Source: Acetobacteraceae bacterium
Lineage (GTDB): Bacteria > Pseudomonadota > Alphaproteobacteria > Acetobacterales > Acetobacteraceae
DNA length: 17,508 nucleotides
Assembly: GCA_947476855.1 (NCBI GenBank)
Contig: CANJSR010000043.1
Span: forward strand, 1-17,508
Reading direction: 5' to 3'
The notes beneath the pieces are model-generated. The model was not told where the DNA came from. It worked only from the letters and a program-made list of their open reading frames with translations, and did not search any database. Both the position numbers and the translations under genes were made by a program. Numbering within the stretch: the first letter of the stretch is position 1; each line of letters opens with the position of its first letter. Below, piece after piece: positions 6,828-15,846 of the stretch.

Positions 6828-6835
6828 GCCGCCTG

Positions 6836-7351
6836 TCAGTCTTGCAACTGGGGATTGTTGAAGCGGGGATTGCGCTGTGCATCCAGGGCCAGGCCGATGG
6901 CCCCGGCCAGGCCGCGCTTCTCCTCCTCCCCCAACGCCGCCCCAATTTCCACCCGCCTCGACCGCTGGCACAGCCATAGCTTCGTCACCCGGTGCGGTTC
7001 CTCATCCAGTTCAACCGTCAGCCAGGCCGTGGGCAGGGAGACCTCTCGCCGCACGCCCTTGACGCTGGTTCGGATGATGCGGGCATGATTCTCATACAAG
7101 GTGACCAGTTCGACCGCGCGGGCGGAGCGATGGTTCAGCCACAGCAGGATCCCCACGAACCCGACCTCGGCGATGCTGAACAGGACGACGGGCCAGGCGC
7201 CCAGCAGCCAAAACCGGAATGAGACAACCGCGACCAGCACGGTGATCCCGGCCAGCAGCCAGCGCAGGCCCCGGGGCGACAGGCTTCGATGGAGCGTGAT
7301 CACCGCGTTGAACAGGGCAGCGTCGTCAGCCGCCGCGTGGGAACCCTTCAT
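6836..7351 (-). CDS. DUF2244 integral membrane protein
   Basis: A 171-aa protein of unknown function matching DUF2244. Two hydrophobic helices, about 31-50 and 53-72, form a hairpin in the inner membrane. A soluble C-terminal domain follows, with VELVTLYENHARIIRT and the basic stretch RVTKLWLCQRSRRVEIG. Members of this family often sit beside nth in alphaproteobacteria, as here, where the two genes are divergent with 99 bp between the starts. No catalytic motif is visible and no role should be inferred beyond membrane location. The ribosome site before the ATG is weak. Confidence 0.82.
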   Translation of the reverse strand: MKGSHAAADDAALFNAVITLHRSLSPRGLRWLLAGITVLVAVVSFRFWLLGAWPVVLFSIAEVGFVGILLWLNHRSARAVELVTLYENHARIIRTSVKGVRREVSLPTAWLTVELDEEPHRVTKLWLCQRSRRVEIGAALGEEEKRGLAGAIGLALDAQRNPRFNNPQLQD

Positions 7352-7450
7352 CGCGCCAGTCTAACCCGGATCGCCCCGGCCTGGAATGGTCCCGTCGCGG
7401 CCGAAACATCGCCTCTTGTGGCTTGCGGCACCGGACCGCAGGATCGCGCC

Positions 7451-8209
7451 ATGTCCAGCCCCCCTGCTCCCGTTCGCAAGCGCGCCCGAAAGACCCCCAC
7501 GATGTCGGCCGCCGATGCCCGCGGCTTCATCGAGGCCCTGGCCGCCGCCAACCCCACCCCGGAAACGGAACTCTCCTTCGCCGATCCGTTCACCCTGCTG
7601 GTCGCCGTCGTGCTGTCCGCGCAGGCGACGGATGTGTCGGTGAACAAGGCGACGGCGACCCTGTACCGGGAGGCCGCGACGCCGGCCGCCATGGTGGCGC
7701 TGGGGGTGGAGGGCGTGGCGCGGCATATCCGCTCGATCGGGCTGTGGCAGGGCAAGGCGCGCAATGTCGTGGCCCTGTCCGAGCGGCTGCTGGAGGCCTA
7801 TGGCGGCGAGGTCCCGCGCGACCGGGCGGCGCTGGAGGCCCTGCCCGGCGTTGGCCGCAAGACCGCGAACGTGGTCCTGAACGTGGCGTTCGGCGAAAGC
7901 ACGATGGCGGTGGATACCCACATCTTCCGCATCGGCAACCGGACCGGGATCGCGCCGGGCAAGACGACTCGCGCGGTGGAGGACGGGTTGCTGAAGCGCA
8001 TCCCGGCCGAACTGCTGCGCGATTCGCATCACTGGCTGATCCTGCACGGGCGCTACGTGTGCAAGGCGCGCCAGCCGGAATGCTGGCGCTGCGTCGCCGC
8101 CGCCTGGTGCAAGCTCCCGGAAAAGGCCACACCGCCGGTTGCCAAGCCGCCGAAAAAGACCGTGGTCAAGCCGCGCGTTGTCGGGCGGGCGCCAGCCGGC
8201 TCAGGCTGA
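7451..8209 (+). CDS. nth: Endonuclease III, DNA glycosylase/AP lyase
   Basis: Nth removes oxidised pyrimidines and cleaves abasic sites in base excision repair. The 252-aa protein carries the helix-hairpin-helix motif LPGVGRKTANVVLN with catalytic K137, the second catalytic residue D155 in AVDTHIFRIGNR, and a complete 4Fe-4S loop, C204-x6-C211-x2-C214-x5-C220. Around 30 residues follow the last cysteine, Lys/Pro/Val-rich, longer than in E. coli Nth (211 aa). The ATG at 7451 has AGGA 7 nt upstream; the reading frame is open further upstream, but that part is not family-like. A second in-frame ATG lies at 7502. The 3' end overlaps the convergent ACT-like gene by 44 bp. Confidence 0.95.
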   Translation: MSSPPAPVRKRARKTPTMSAADARGFIEALAAANPTPETELSFADPFTLLVAVVLSAQATDVSVNKATATLYREAATPAAMVALGVEGVARHIRSIGLWQGKARNVVALSERLLEAYGGEVPRDRAALEALPGVGRKTANVVLNVAFGESTMAVDTHIFRIGNRTGIAPGKTTRAVEDGLLKRIPAELLRDSHHWLILHGRYVCKARQPECWRCVAAAWCKLPEKATPPVAKPPKKTVVKPRVVGRAPAGSG

Positions 8210-8453
8210 GCACCCCGATCACCTGGCGCAGATTGCCCTCGACCAGGCCGATCTCCTCGGCCGTGATGGTGTCCAGCGCGAGTTCGACCCGCATGCGATC
8301 ACCCATCCGATGGACGCTGACATGATCGGGGATCAGGCCGCGGCGGGCGAAGGGTTGCAGCAGGCGCGGCAGAAGGCAGGGGGTGGGATCGGCTTCCAGC
8401 ACGAAACAGGCGGCGCGTTCGGCTTGGAAAGGCGGGCGGGCGTTGGCCAGCAT
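8166..8453 (-). CDS. Small ACT-domain-like protein, hypothetical
   Basis: A 95-aa protein resembling a single ACT domain. It has the layout of the N-terminal half of acetolactate synthase small subunits (IlvN/IlvH/IlvM): a strand CFVLEADPTP, a helix LLPRLLQPFARRGLIP, a strand SVHRMGDRMRVELAL, and the helix and strand VEGNLRQVIGVLSL. ACT domains bind amino acids and regulate enzymes. No catalytic subunit is nearby, so any regulatory role is inference. The ATG at 8453 has a GGAG 9-10 nt upstream. It overlaps the 3' end of nth by 44 bp on the opposite strand. The pattern is seen by eye only. Confidence 0.65.
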   Translation of the reverse strand: MLANARPPFQAERAACFVLEADPTPCLLPRLLQPFARRGLIPDHVSVHRMGDRMRVELALDTITAEEIGLVEGNLRQVIGVLSLSRLAPARQRAA

Positions 8454-8492
8454 GGCGGCATACTCCAGACACGGGAATCAGCAGGGGACGAA

Positions 8493-8511
8493 CCGGCCGT
8501 CAGGCGGCCGG
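8493..8511 (-). terminator. 7-bp perfect GC hairpin downstream of nnr
   Basis: CCGGCCG (8493-8499) and CGGCCGG (8505-8511) pair around TCAGG. It lies 108 bp after the nnr stop and 40 bp before the start of the ACT-like gene on the minus strand. No U run follows, so termination would need Rho; it may instead be a leader structure. Confidence 0.3.
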
Positions 8512-8618
8512 GGTGCTAATTCGCGTGCTCGGGAGGAGATGGCGCATGCCCGGACGGTAGGCACGGGCGGCGGGAGAAGCAAGGATTTCGGCCCGATGCG
8601 CCATGCGTGGTCCGGGTG

Positions 8619-10043
8619 TCAGCCATCCGTCGCATCGGCCCAGGCGGCTCGCAGGGAGGGGAGCAGGTCCTCCACCACCATGCCCTTCCCCGCATGCATC
8701 GCGGCGCGCCCGTGCAGCCAGACGGCGGCGCAAGCGGCATCCCAGTTGGGCATCCCCTGGGCCAGCAGGCCGCCGATCATCCCGGCCAGCACGTCGCCGG
8801 CCCCCGCAGTCGCCAGCCAGGGCGGGGCCTGGTCATTGATCGCCGCCCGCCCGTCCGGGGCGGCGATGATCGTGTCCGGCCCCTTCAGCAGCACGACGGC
8901 GCCGGTCCGCCTGGCCGCTGCCCGCGCGGCGGAGAGACGGTCGGTGGGCGCGCCGAAGACCCGCGCGAACTCCCCCGCATGCGGGGTCAGGACAGAGGCC
9001 CCGCGCAGCCCGTCGGGATTGCCGGCGCAGGCCGAGAACACATCCGCGTCCCCGACGATCCGGCGACCCGAGGCCAGCAGCACCGGCAAGGCGGCGCGCG
9101 CGGCGGCCTCCCCCAGGCCCGGGCCGCAGACCCAGACCGTGCGGCGGGGGTCGGCCAGCAGGTCCGCGATAGGGGCTTCCGTCACCAGGGCGCCGGGCGC
9201 GCCCATGCGGTAGATGTCCGCCCGCCCCTCCGCGGCGATGGTCACGAGGCCGGCGCCGATCCGACGCGCGGCCTCGGCCGTGAGGCGCGCGGCCCCGGTC
9301 ATCTCCGCCCCGCCCAGGATGGTGACATGGCCGCGGGTGTATTTATGGGCCTCGGTCGGCAGGGCCGGCAGGGTCCAGAGGCCGGGGGCATTCAGGAACG
9401 TGTCGGGCGCGATGGCGGGCAGGACGGCCAGCGGCATGCCGATATCGGCCAGCACGCAGTCTCCGCACAGGGTGCGGCCGGGCAGCAGCAGGTGTCCGGG
9501 CTTGAGGCGGAAGAAGGTCACCGTCAGGTCGGCCTGCGGCGCGTACCCCTTCACCCCGCCCGTCGCGGCATCGAGGCCACTCGGCACATCGACGGCGACG
9601 ATCCGGCGCGCGGCGCGGAGGGTGTCCGCCACGATCCCGCCGACATCGCGGGCGAGGCCGGCGCCGAACACGGCATCGATGACAAGGTCGGCGCGGGCGG
9701 TTTCCTCCGGCGTGAAGGCGGCCGAGGGGCCGGTCCAGCGTGCGGCGGCCCCCGCGGCGTCGGAGCCTGCCCTTGGCGGCGCCAGGGCCGCCAGCGTAAC
9801 CGGCCACCCCCATTGGGCAAGCAACCGCGCGACCACATACCCGTCGCCGCCATTGTTCCCGGGGCCGGCCAGCACGAGCGTCCGGCACGGTCGGAACCGT
9901 TGCACCACGGCCCGTGCGACCGCCCGCCCCGCCGCGTCCATCAGCACCGGGCCAGGGACGCCAAATCCCGGCGCGGCGGCATCGGCCTGGGCCATCTGGT
10001 CGGGGGTGAGCAGTTCGAGCGGGCGGGGTTGCGGTTTGGTCAT
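8619..10043 (-). CDS. nnr: Bifunctional NAD(P)H-hydrate epimerase / ADP-dependent dehydratase
   Basis: This 474-aa enzyme repairs damaged NADH and NADPH hydrates. The N-terminal YjeF_N epimerase domain (about 10-210) interconverts R and S forms; its loop GPGNNGGDG is at 60-68, with VIDAVFGAGL and AVDVPSGLDA further on. The C-terminal ribokinase-like dehydratase domain (about 230-470) converts S-NAD(P)HX back using ADP. It shows KYTRGHVTILGG, LTPHAGEFAR, VLLKGPDTI and the catalytic GAGD (414-417). The ATG at 10043 fits the family; an in-frame GTG at 10061 would add six residues. The ribosome site is very close to the ATG. A REP-like palindrome separates it from the upstream GMC gene. Confidence 0.95.
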   Translation of the reverse strand: MTKPQPRPLELLTPDQMAQADAAAPGFGVPGPVLMDAAGRAVARAVVQRFRPCRTLVLAGPGNNGGDGYVVARLLAQWGWPVTLAALAPPRAGSDAAGAAARWTGPSAAFTPEETARADLVIDAVFGAGLARDVGGIVADTLRAARRIVAVDVPSGLDAATGGVKGYAPQADLTVTFFRLKPGHLLLPGRTLCGDCVLADIGMPLAVLPAIAPDTFLNAPGLWTLPALPTEAHKYTRGHVTILGGAEMTGAARLTAEAARRIGAGLVTIAAEGRADIYRMGAPGALVTEAPIADLLADPRRTVWVCGPGLGEAAARAALPVLLASGRRIVGDADVFSACAGNPDGLRGASVLTPHAGEFARVFGAPTDRLSAARAAARRTGAVVLLKGPDTIIAAPDGRAAINDQAPPWLATAGAGDVLAGMIGGLLAQGMPNWDAACAAVWLHGRAAMHAGKGMVVEDLLPSLRAAWADATDG

Positions 10044-10140
10044 CGTCCCTGGCCCGCCCACCCGTCATGTGTGGATGGCCCGCTTGTGGCAACGGCAGGC
10101 GCGCGCAGGGGTGGATTCGTCCCCCCCGGCCTCCCCCATC

Positions 10141-10219
10141 CGTCATCCCCAGCCTTGTGCCGGGGAGCAATCGCGGCACAGTGCTGGTGCTGGTCCCCGG
10201 CACAAGACCGGGGATGACG
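10141..10219. repeat. REP/BIME-like inverted repeat with 25-bp arms
   Basis: Arms 10141-10165 and 10195-10219 are inverted copies matching at 23 of 25 positions, around a 29-nt loop. The right arm is itself a hairpin, CCCCGG-N7-CCGGGG. The core TTGTGCCGGGGATGAC resembles short palindromic repeats scattered through many alphaproteobacterial genomes. It lies in the 205-bp gap between the GMC gene stop and the nnr start. Confidence 0.75.
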
Positions 10220-10248
10220 ACGGGGGGACCTGCTCACCCCCGCTCCCC

Positions 10249-11958
10249 TCAAACCCGCCCCTGGATCAGGTCCGCCACCCGCTCCCCGATCATGATCGAG
10301 GGCAGGTTCGTGTTCGTCCGCGTCACCCGGGGCATGATCGAGGCATCGGCGATGTGCAGGTTCCGCACCCCGATCACCGCCGCGCGCGGATCGGTCACCG
10401 CCAGCGGATCGGACGCATCCCCCATCCGGCAGGTGCAGGACGGGTGCCAGGCGCTGCGGACGGCGGAGCAGACATATTCCTCGGTCGCCTTCGGATCGGC
10501 CATCAGCTTTTCCAGTTTCGGTGCCTCGCTGATGATCTTCTCGATCAGGAATTTCCGGACGGGCGCCGCCGAATCCAGCATCGCGGCGGCCACATTGGTC
10601 AGGATCAGGTTCAACCCGGTCGGCTTGCTGATCGCCGCCACCCGTTCCGAGAAGCTCGACGGAAACGGATCGAGCGCATAGGTCTTCACCGGTTCGGTCG
10701 TGAACATCCCGGCCATGCGGAGGAACGCTTTCACCAGGCGCTTGCGGTCGCGCTCGTCCTCCAGCCAGTTGAAGTCGATCACCGGCTGGACATCCGGGTC
10801 GGACGACCCCAGCCGCACCGTCCCGCGCGAGTATGGCAGGGAGATATAGGTCGACAGCGTGCCGATCCGCTCCCCCACCGCGTGCCACATCGACTGGCAG
10901 ACGGCCATCATGATCATGTCCGCCGGCTCGCAGCCCTCCACCTCGGACGAATAGCGCAGATACGAGTAGTTCCGCCGGATCACATGCTTCTCCCGTGCGA
11001 TCGGCGGCAGATAGGCGGACACTGAGATCAGCGGATGGTCCTGCAGGTTGGCGCCGACGCCCCGACGGTCGGCCACGACCTCGATGCCGAACTGGCGCAG
11101 ATGATCGGCCGGCCCGACGCCCGACAGCATCAGCAGCTTAGGCGAGTGGAAGGCCCCGGCGCTGATGATGGTCGTGTCGCCCTCGATCCGGATTGTCTGG
11201 CCGGCGCGCACGACTTCCACCCCAATGGCGCGGTTGCCCTCGAACAGGATGCGGCGGACCTTGGTTTCCGGCATCAGGCGCAGATTGGGACGGCGGCGGA
11301 CCTCATCGGACAGATGCGAGTTCGACGTCGAACGGCGTTCCTTGCCGTCGTTCGAGGTTGGCAGCGGCGAATACCCCTCCTGGAATTCCCCGTTCATGTC
11401 GGGGACGAGTTCATGCCCGGCCGAGTCCCAGGACCGGGCGACTGCGTTGGTAAAATCGTCCCACTGGTTGCGGGGAATACGGCGGATCGTGATCGGGCCG
11501 GTGGAGCCGTGGAACTGGTCGGTGTAGTCGGTGTCGGTTTCCAGCTTGCGGAAATAGGGCAGCACGCCGTTCCAGTCCCAGCCCTTGGCGCCGGCCTCGG
11601 CCCAGCCGTCGAAATCACCCGGCGATCCGCGCAGCGCCACCTGGCCGTTGACGGTCGACCCGCCGCCCATCACCCGGCCCTGGTAGAAGAAATACGGCTT
11701 CCGCCCGGCTGGCGGGATATGCGCGTGGCTGCCGCGGGAGACCTGCAACGCCGGCCAGAAATAGGTGGAGTTGGTCATCGCCCGATGCGCGTAGGTGTCG
11801 GTCAGGTCATCGGGAATATTGGCGGTGCCGTAGTCGGGACCGGCCTCGATCAGCAGGACCTTGTTCGCGGGGTTTTCCGACAGGCGGGCCGCCAGCGCGC
11901 AGCCACCCGAGCCACCGCCGGCGACGATATGGGTTGGGCGGTCGGTTGTTTCGGACAT
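10249..11958 (-). CDS. GMC-family FAD oxidoreductase, choline dehydrogenase-like
   Basis: A 569-aa flavoenzyme that probably oxidises an alcohol or polyol. The FAD dinucleotide site GGGSGG is at 14-19 in HIVAGGGSGGCALAARL and is followed by VLLIEAG. GMC signature 1 appears as GRVMGGGSTVNGQVALRGSP and signature 2 as GAFHSPKLLMLSGVGP. The C-terminal catalytic block has HPSCTCRMG with the proposed base H505, and an Asn in TNTNLPSIMIGE (549-551). No signal peptide or heme site is visible. AGGGGA lies 7-8 nt before the ATG at 11958, which excludes the longer reading frame upstream. Choline versus other alcohols cannot be decided; no bet genes are present. Confidence 0.9.
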   Translation of the reverse strand: MSETTDRPTHIVAGGGSGGCALAARLSENPANKVLLIEAGPDYGTANIPDDLTDTYAHRAMTNSTYFWPALQVSRGSHAHIPPAGRKPYFFYQGRVMGGGSTVNGQVALRGSPGDFDGWAEAGAKGWDWNGVLPYFRKLETDTDYTDQFHGSTGPITIRRIPRNQWDDFTNAVARSWDSAGHELVPDMNGEFQEGYSPLPTSNDGKERRSTSNSHLSDEVRRRPNLRLMPETKVRRILFEGNRAIGVEVVRAGQTIRIEGDTTIISAGAFHSPKLLMLSGVGPADHLRQFGIEVVADRRGVGANLQDHPLISVSAYLPPIAREKHVIRRNYSYLRYSSEVEGCEPADMIMMAVCQSMWHAVGERIGTLSTYISLPYSRGTVRLGSSDPDVQPVIDFNWLEDERDRKRLVKAFLRMAGMFTTEPVKTYALDPFPSSFSERVAAISKPTGLNLILTNVAAAMLDSAAPVRKFLIEKIISEAPKLEKLMADPKATEEYVCSAVRSAWHPSCTCRMGDASDPLAVTDPRAAVIGVRNLHIADASIMPRVTRTNTNLPSIMIGERVADLIQGRV

Positions 11959-12028
11959 GGCGGTTTCCCCTCGCGTTGGTGCGGGGGATGGTGGCCCGGT
12001 TCGATCCCCGTGGGAAGGGTCGCGGTCG

Positions 12029-12679
12029 CTACGAGATCGCTCCGCCCGACAGATCGGCGACCTTGCGGCGCAGGCTGTCCAGCAGCGCGGCGGTGTTCGT
12101 GTCCCGCCCCAGGATCGCGCGGAAGTCCGAGCGCTGGACCGCGACCCGGCTGATCGTGCCATCCGCCAGCACGTCCACCGCGCGCCAGCCCTGTTCTCCC
12201 TGCCGCATCAGGTAGTCGAGCCGGATGCCGCCCGTGCCCGTCTTCGGCACGATCCGGGTCTGCAGCACCTGGTCGGTGCCGATCGTCCGGGTTTCCCCGC
12301 TGACCTCGAACCGTTCGCCGTCGAAATGGTCGAAATTGGCGACGTAGCTGGCGATGGAATAGACGCGGAACATGTCCGACAACCCCGCCCGCACGCCGGC
12401 GTCCAGCGATGCCCAGCGCGTACCGACCGACACCGCCATGATGGTCGCCAGGTCGAAGGCCTGGTCGACCGCCGGGGCGAGCATGTCATAGCGCGCCTTG
12501 AAGGGGCTCGTCGCTCCGGCCCGCATCACCTTCTCCAGCGACTGGTAGAAGCCGGTGATCACCGGTACCGGCCCGGCGCCTTGCGCCCGCGCCGTTGTCA
12601 CGAACGGGGGCGGCACAAACACCACCGCGCCGAGCAAGCCCAGCAAGGGCCGTCGTCTCATCACGCGCACGCCTGTCAC
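12029..12679 (-). CDS. hpnM: Hopanoid biosynthesis-associated periplasmic protein HpnM (MlaC/Ttg2D family)
   Basis: A 216-aa protein of the MlaC/Ttg2D (toluene tolerance) family, in the HpnM branch linked to hopanoid genes. It is likely a periplasmic lipid-binding component. A signal peptide is visible: [15 protein letters not shown] and a probable cut after ARA at residue 32. The RRxLL pattern hints at Tat export but is not decisive. The mature part shows the family helices ([19 protein letters not shown]) and the strand block [16 protein letters not shown]. The start is GTG at 12679, overlapping the dxs stop in GTGA; an ATG at 12661 is the alternative. The link to dxs and ispA supports the hopanoid assignment over a general Mla role. 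Confidence 0.85.
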   Translation of the reverse strand: MTGVRVMRRRPLLGLLGAVVFVPPPFVTTARAQGAGPVPVITGFYQSLEKVMRAGATSPFKARYDMLAPAVDQAFDLATIMAVSVGTRWASLDAGVRAGLSDMFRVYSIASYVANFDHFDGERFEVSGETRTIGTDQVLQTRIVPKTGTGGIRLDYLMRQGEQGWRAVDVLADGTISRVAVQRSDFRAILGRDTNTAALLDSLRRKVADLSGGAIS

Positions 12680-14655
12680 CCCGCGGTCAGCACCTGGGGC
12701 GCGGCCGCTTCCAGCCCGATCGCGTCCAGCGCCACGGCGACCATGTCCTTCGCCGTCAGCCCCGCCAAGGCAAGCTGCTTCGCCTGGCTGTCATGCTCCA
12801 TGAAGATATCGGGCAGGCACAGCGGGCGGATCTTCAGACCGCGATCCAGCAGACCCCGACGGGCCAGATGGTGCAGCACCAGGGACCCGAAGCCGCCGAC
12901 CGAGCCCTCCTCGATCGTGATCAGGACCTCATGGTTGCGGGCCAACTTCTCGATCAGCGCGGTGTCCAGCGGCTTGGCGAAGCGGGCATCGACCACCGTC
13001 GTCGGCAGGCCGCGCGCGGCGAGTTCATCCGCCGCCTTCAACGCATCGGCCAGACGAGGCCCCAGCGACAGGATCGCAATGTTGTTGCCTTCCCGCATGA
13101 TACGGCTCTTGCCGATCTGCATGATCTCACCCCGCGCCGGCAGGATCACGCCGGTCCCCTCCCCGCGCGGATAGCGGAAGGCGCTGGGGCGGTCGTCGAT
13201 CGCGGTGGCGGTGGCGACGGCGTGCATCAGTTCCGCTTCGTCCGACGGCGCCATGATGACCATGTTCGGCAGGCAGCCGAGATAAGCCAGGTCGAAGCTG
13301 CCGAAATGGGTCGATCCATCGGCCCCCACCGGCCCCGCGCGGTCCATCGCGAGGCGCACCGGCAGCGACTGGATCGCCACGTCATGGACGACCTGGTCGT
13401 AGGCGCGCTGCATGAAAGTCGAATAGATGACCGCGAAGGGCTTCATGCCCTCGGTCGCGAGGCCGGCCGCGAAGGTCACCGCGTGCTGTTCGGCGATACC
13501 GACATCGAAGGTGCGATCCGGGAACCGCGCGCCAAACCGATCGAGACCCGTGCCCGAAGGCATCGCGGCGTTGACGGCGACGATCAGCGGATCCCGTTCC
13601 GCCTCCCCAATCAGCGCATCCGCGAATACCTTGGTGTAGCTGGGCGGTCCGGGCGGGGACTTCGCCTGCTCACCCGTGATGACGTTGAACTTGGAGACGC
13701 CGTGGTACTTGTCGTCGGCTTCCTCGGCCGGCTGGTAGCCCTTGCCCTTCTGCGTGATGCAATGGAGCAGGATCGGCCCCGTCTCATCCGCTTCGCGCAG
13801 GTTGCGGAGCACGGGCAGCAGGTGGTCCAGATTGTGGCCGTCGATCGGGCCGACATAGTAGAAGCCAAGCTCCTCGAACAACGTCCCGCCGGTCAGCATG
13901 CCGCGGGCATATTCCTCGGCGCGACGCGCGGTGACCTCGATCGTGCGGGGGAAACGCTTGGCCATGCGGGCGCCAAGTTCGCGCAAATTCAGGAAGCTGC
14001 GCGAGGACATCAGGCGCGACAGATAGGCGCTCATGGCGCCGACCGGGCGCGCGATCGACATGTCGTTGTCGTTGAGGATGACGATCAGGCGGGAATGCAG
14101 GGCACCCGCGTTGTTCATCGCCTCATAGGCCATCCCCGCGCTCATGGCGCCATCGCCGATGACCGCGATGATGTTGCGGTCGTCGCGGACCAGGCCGTCG
14201 CGTTGGCGTTCGTCTTCCGACGCCGCGTCGTAGCGTGCGTTCTTCAGGTCACGCGCCACCGCCATGCCAAGGCCGGCGGAGATCGAGGTCGAGGAATGCG
14301 CGGCACCGAACGGGTCGTACTCGCTCTCCGACCGGCGGGTGAAGCCGGACAGGCCGCCGGTGGAGCGGAGCGTGCGGATGCGATCGCGCCGCCCGGTCAG
14401 GATCTTATGCGGGTAGGCCTGGTGCCCGACGTCCCACAGCAGCCGGTCCCGCGGCGTATCGAAGGTGGCGTGGATCGCGACGGTCAGTTCGACAACGCCG
14501 AGGGAGGCGCCGAGATGCCCGCCGGTGACGGAGACGGCGTCGACCGTTTCGGCCCGCAGCTCCTCCGCGAGTTGCTTCAACTGCTCGACCGAGAAATTCC
14601 GCAGATCGGCCGGATGAACGACCCGATCCAGCAGAGGGGTTTTCGGCGGACTCAT
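12676..14655 (-). CDS. dxs: 1-deoxy-D-xylulose-5-phosphate synthase
   Basis: Dxs condenses pyruvate and glyceraldehyde 3-phosphate, the first and flux-setting step of the MEP isoprenoid pathway; it needs thiamine diphosphate and Mg. The 659-aa protein has H47 (GGHLGAS), H78 (GHQAYPHK), the cofactor motif GDGAMSAG at 167-174 with the distal Asn near 195-197, YVGPIDGH (268-274), and E389-Q-H in the transketolase pyrimidine domain. About 20 extra charged residues (near 141-160) precede the GDG motif. The ATG at 14655 gives the usual N terminus; the longer upstream frame overlaps ispA and is not real. Gap to ispA is 16 nt. It is probably co-transcribed as ispA-dxs-hpnM. Confidence 0.97.
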   Translation of the reverse strand: MSPPKTPLLDRVVHPADLRNFSVEQLKQLAEELRAETVDAVSVTGGHLGASLGVVELTVAIHATFDTPRDRLLWDVGHQAYPHKILTGRRDRIRTLRSTGGLSGFTRRSESEYDPFGAAHSSTSISAGLGMAVARDLKNARYDAASEDERQRDGLVRDDRNIIAVIGDGAMSAGMAYEAMNNAGALHSRLIVILNDNDMSIARPVGAMSAYLSRLMSSRSFLNLRELGARMAKRFPRTIEVTARRAEEYARGMLTGGTLFEELGFYYVGPIDGHNLDHLLPVLRNLREADETGPILLHCITQKGKGYQPAEEADDKYHGVSKFNVITGEQAKSPPGPPSYTKVFADALIGEAERDPLIVAVNAAMPSGTGLDRFGARFPDRTFDVGIAEQHAVTFAAGLATEGMKPFAVIYSTFMQRAYDQVVHDVAIQSLPVRLAMDRAGPVGADGSTHFGSFDLAYLGCLPNMVIMAPSDEAELMHAVATATAIDDRPSAFRYPRGEGTGVILPARGEIMQIGKSRIMREGNNIAILSLGPRLADALKAADELAARGLPTTVVDARFAKPLDTALIEKLARNHEVLITIEEGSVGGFGSLVLHHLARRGLLDRGLKIRPLCLPDIFMEHDSQAKQLALAGLTAKDMVAVALDAIGLEAAAPQVLTAG

Positions 14656-14671
14656 GCGTGGTGCTCTCCCC

Positions 14672-15595
14672 TCAACTCCGCCGCTCGACGACGAAGGCCG
14701 CGAGCGCGCGAAGGTTGGCGGCGCGTGGGCCGAACGCGTCGAGATGGGCGGCCGCCTGCCTGGCCAGCATGTCGGCCTGGGCGCGGGCGCGTTCGGCGCC
14801 CAGCACGGCAACCATGGTGGCCTTGCCCTGGGCGATGTCCTTGCCGGCGGTCTTGCCCATTTCCTCGGCGGTGCTTTCGATATCCAGTAGATCATCGGCG
14901 ATCTGGAAGGCGGCGCCGATATCCCGCCCGTATGCGGCCAGCAGGTGGCGCTGGTGTGTCGAGGCGCGTCCCAGGATCGCCCCGGCTTCCGCGCTATATT
15001 GGATCAGCCGGCCGGTTTTCAGGGCCTGGAGGCGCGTGACGGCGGGGCCGTCGAGCGTCTTGCCCTCGGCCAGCATGTCGATCATCTGCCCGCCGGCCAT
15101 CCCGCGCGCGCCGGCGGCATGCGCCAGGGCGACCACGAGTTCGGCGCGGGCGGACGGGTCGGAATGGGTATCGGGTTCACCGAGAACCTCAAACGCGCGG
15201 GTCTGGAGGGCATCGCCGGCGAGGATGGCGGTCGCCTCATCGAATGCCTTATGCGCGCTGGGCTTGCCGCGCCGCAGGTCGTCATCGTCCATGGCGGGCA
15301 GGTCGTCATGGACGAGCGAATAGGCGTGCAGCATTTCGACCGAGGCGGCGACCCGGGCGGCGCAGGCTTCGGCGACGCCGAACAAAGCAGCCGATTCCAT
15401 CACCAGGAAGGCCCGCAGCCGCTTGCCGCCGCCGAGGACGGCATAGCGCATGGCGTCGATCAGCCGGCCCTCGGCTTCTTCCACCGCGGGAATGAGCGTT
15501 TCGAGCGCACCCTCGACCACCTTGGCGACACGGGCCATGGCCGCGGGCAGGTCTTCATCCGTCTCTGTTGCGATCCCGTCCGCTGCCACCGTCAT
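14672..15595 (-). CDS. ispA: Farnesyl diphosphate synthase (polyprenyl synthetase family)
   Basis: This 307-aa class II-type prenyltransferase makes farnesyl diphosphate from IPP and DMAPP; two FPP units give squalene for hopanoids. The first aspartate-rich motif is D97-D98-LPAM-D103, with the two-residue insertion of bacterial FPP synthases, and the second is DDLLD at 234-238. GGGKRLR binds substrate. The residues before the first motif (HAYSLVHDD) match E. coli IspA, favouring a C15 product; GGPP synthase cannot be fully excluded. The usual xseB gene is not seen upstream. GGGG directly abuts the ATG at 15595, too close for a normal ribosome site, so the start is somewhat uncertain. Confidence 0.94.
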   Translation of the reverse strand: MTVAADGIATETDEDLPAAMARVAKVVEGALETLIPAVEEAEGRLIDAMRYAVLGGGKRLRAFLVMESAALFGVAEACAARVAASVEMLHAYSLVHDDLPAMDDDDLRRGKPSAHKAFDEATAILAGDALQTRAFEVLGEPDTHSDPSARAELVVALAHAAGARGMAGGQMIDMLAEGKTLDGPAVTRLQALKTGRLIQYSAEAGAILGRASTHQRHLLAAYGRDIGAAFQIADDLLDIESTAEEMGKTAGKDIAQGKATMVAVLGAERARAQADMLARQAAAHLDAFGPRAANLRALAAFVVERRS

Positions 15596-15846
15596 CCCCT
15601 GTCAGTCACGCCGCCGACCGATTCCCCCCCGGATCAGGAACAGCAGCATCCATTGCCTTGCGCCGTGATGTCACGACCTTTCAGGCGATAGCATGGCCGG
15701 TCACGCGGCGCAGTGTATCCCGCGATGACCGCGCCCCTGTGTTGCAGATTTGTCACCTCGGTCCAAGCCCCCGGGTCGGCGGTGCGGGTCGCGGGGGTCG
15801 GTGCTGTCCCAGGTTACGGGCGTCCCCACGCTGGCATTGGTACAGT

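Noticed and set aside
6815..6833. GGCGG/CCGCC pairing at the XRE stop as a terminator
   Set aside because: Stem of five pairs, no T run, and it overlaps coding sequence; no support beyond GC-rich chance.
8607..15039. Very long plus-strand open frames opposite nnr, the GMC gene, hpnM, dxs and ispA
   Set aside because: They are shadows of high-GC genes. The minus-strand frames carry complete family motifs, while the plus-strand translations are Arg/Ala/Gly/His-rich without domains.
15590..15599. CGTCATCCCC at the ispA start, same as the first ten bases of the REP-like element at 10141
   Set aside because: Only ten bases match, the rest of the element is absent, and the bases are part of the ispA start; likely chance.
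15664..15675. CGTGA-TG-TCACG palindrome resembling a CRP/FNR site
   Set aside because: The half-sites are 2 bp apart instead of the 4-6 bp of CRP/FNR sites.
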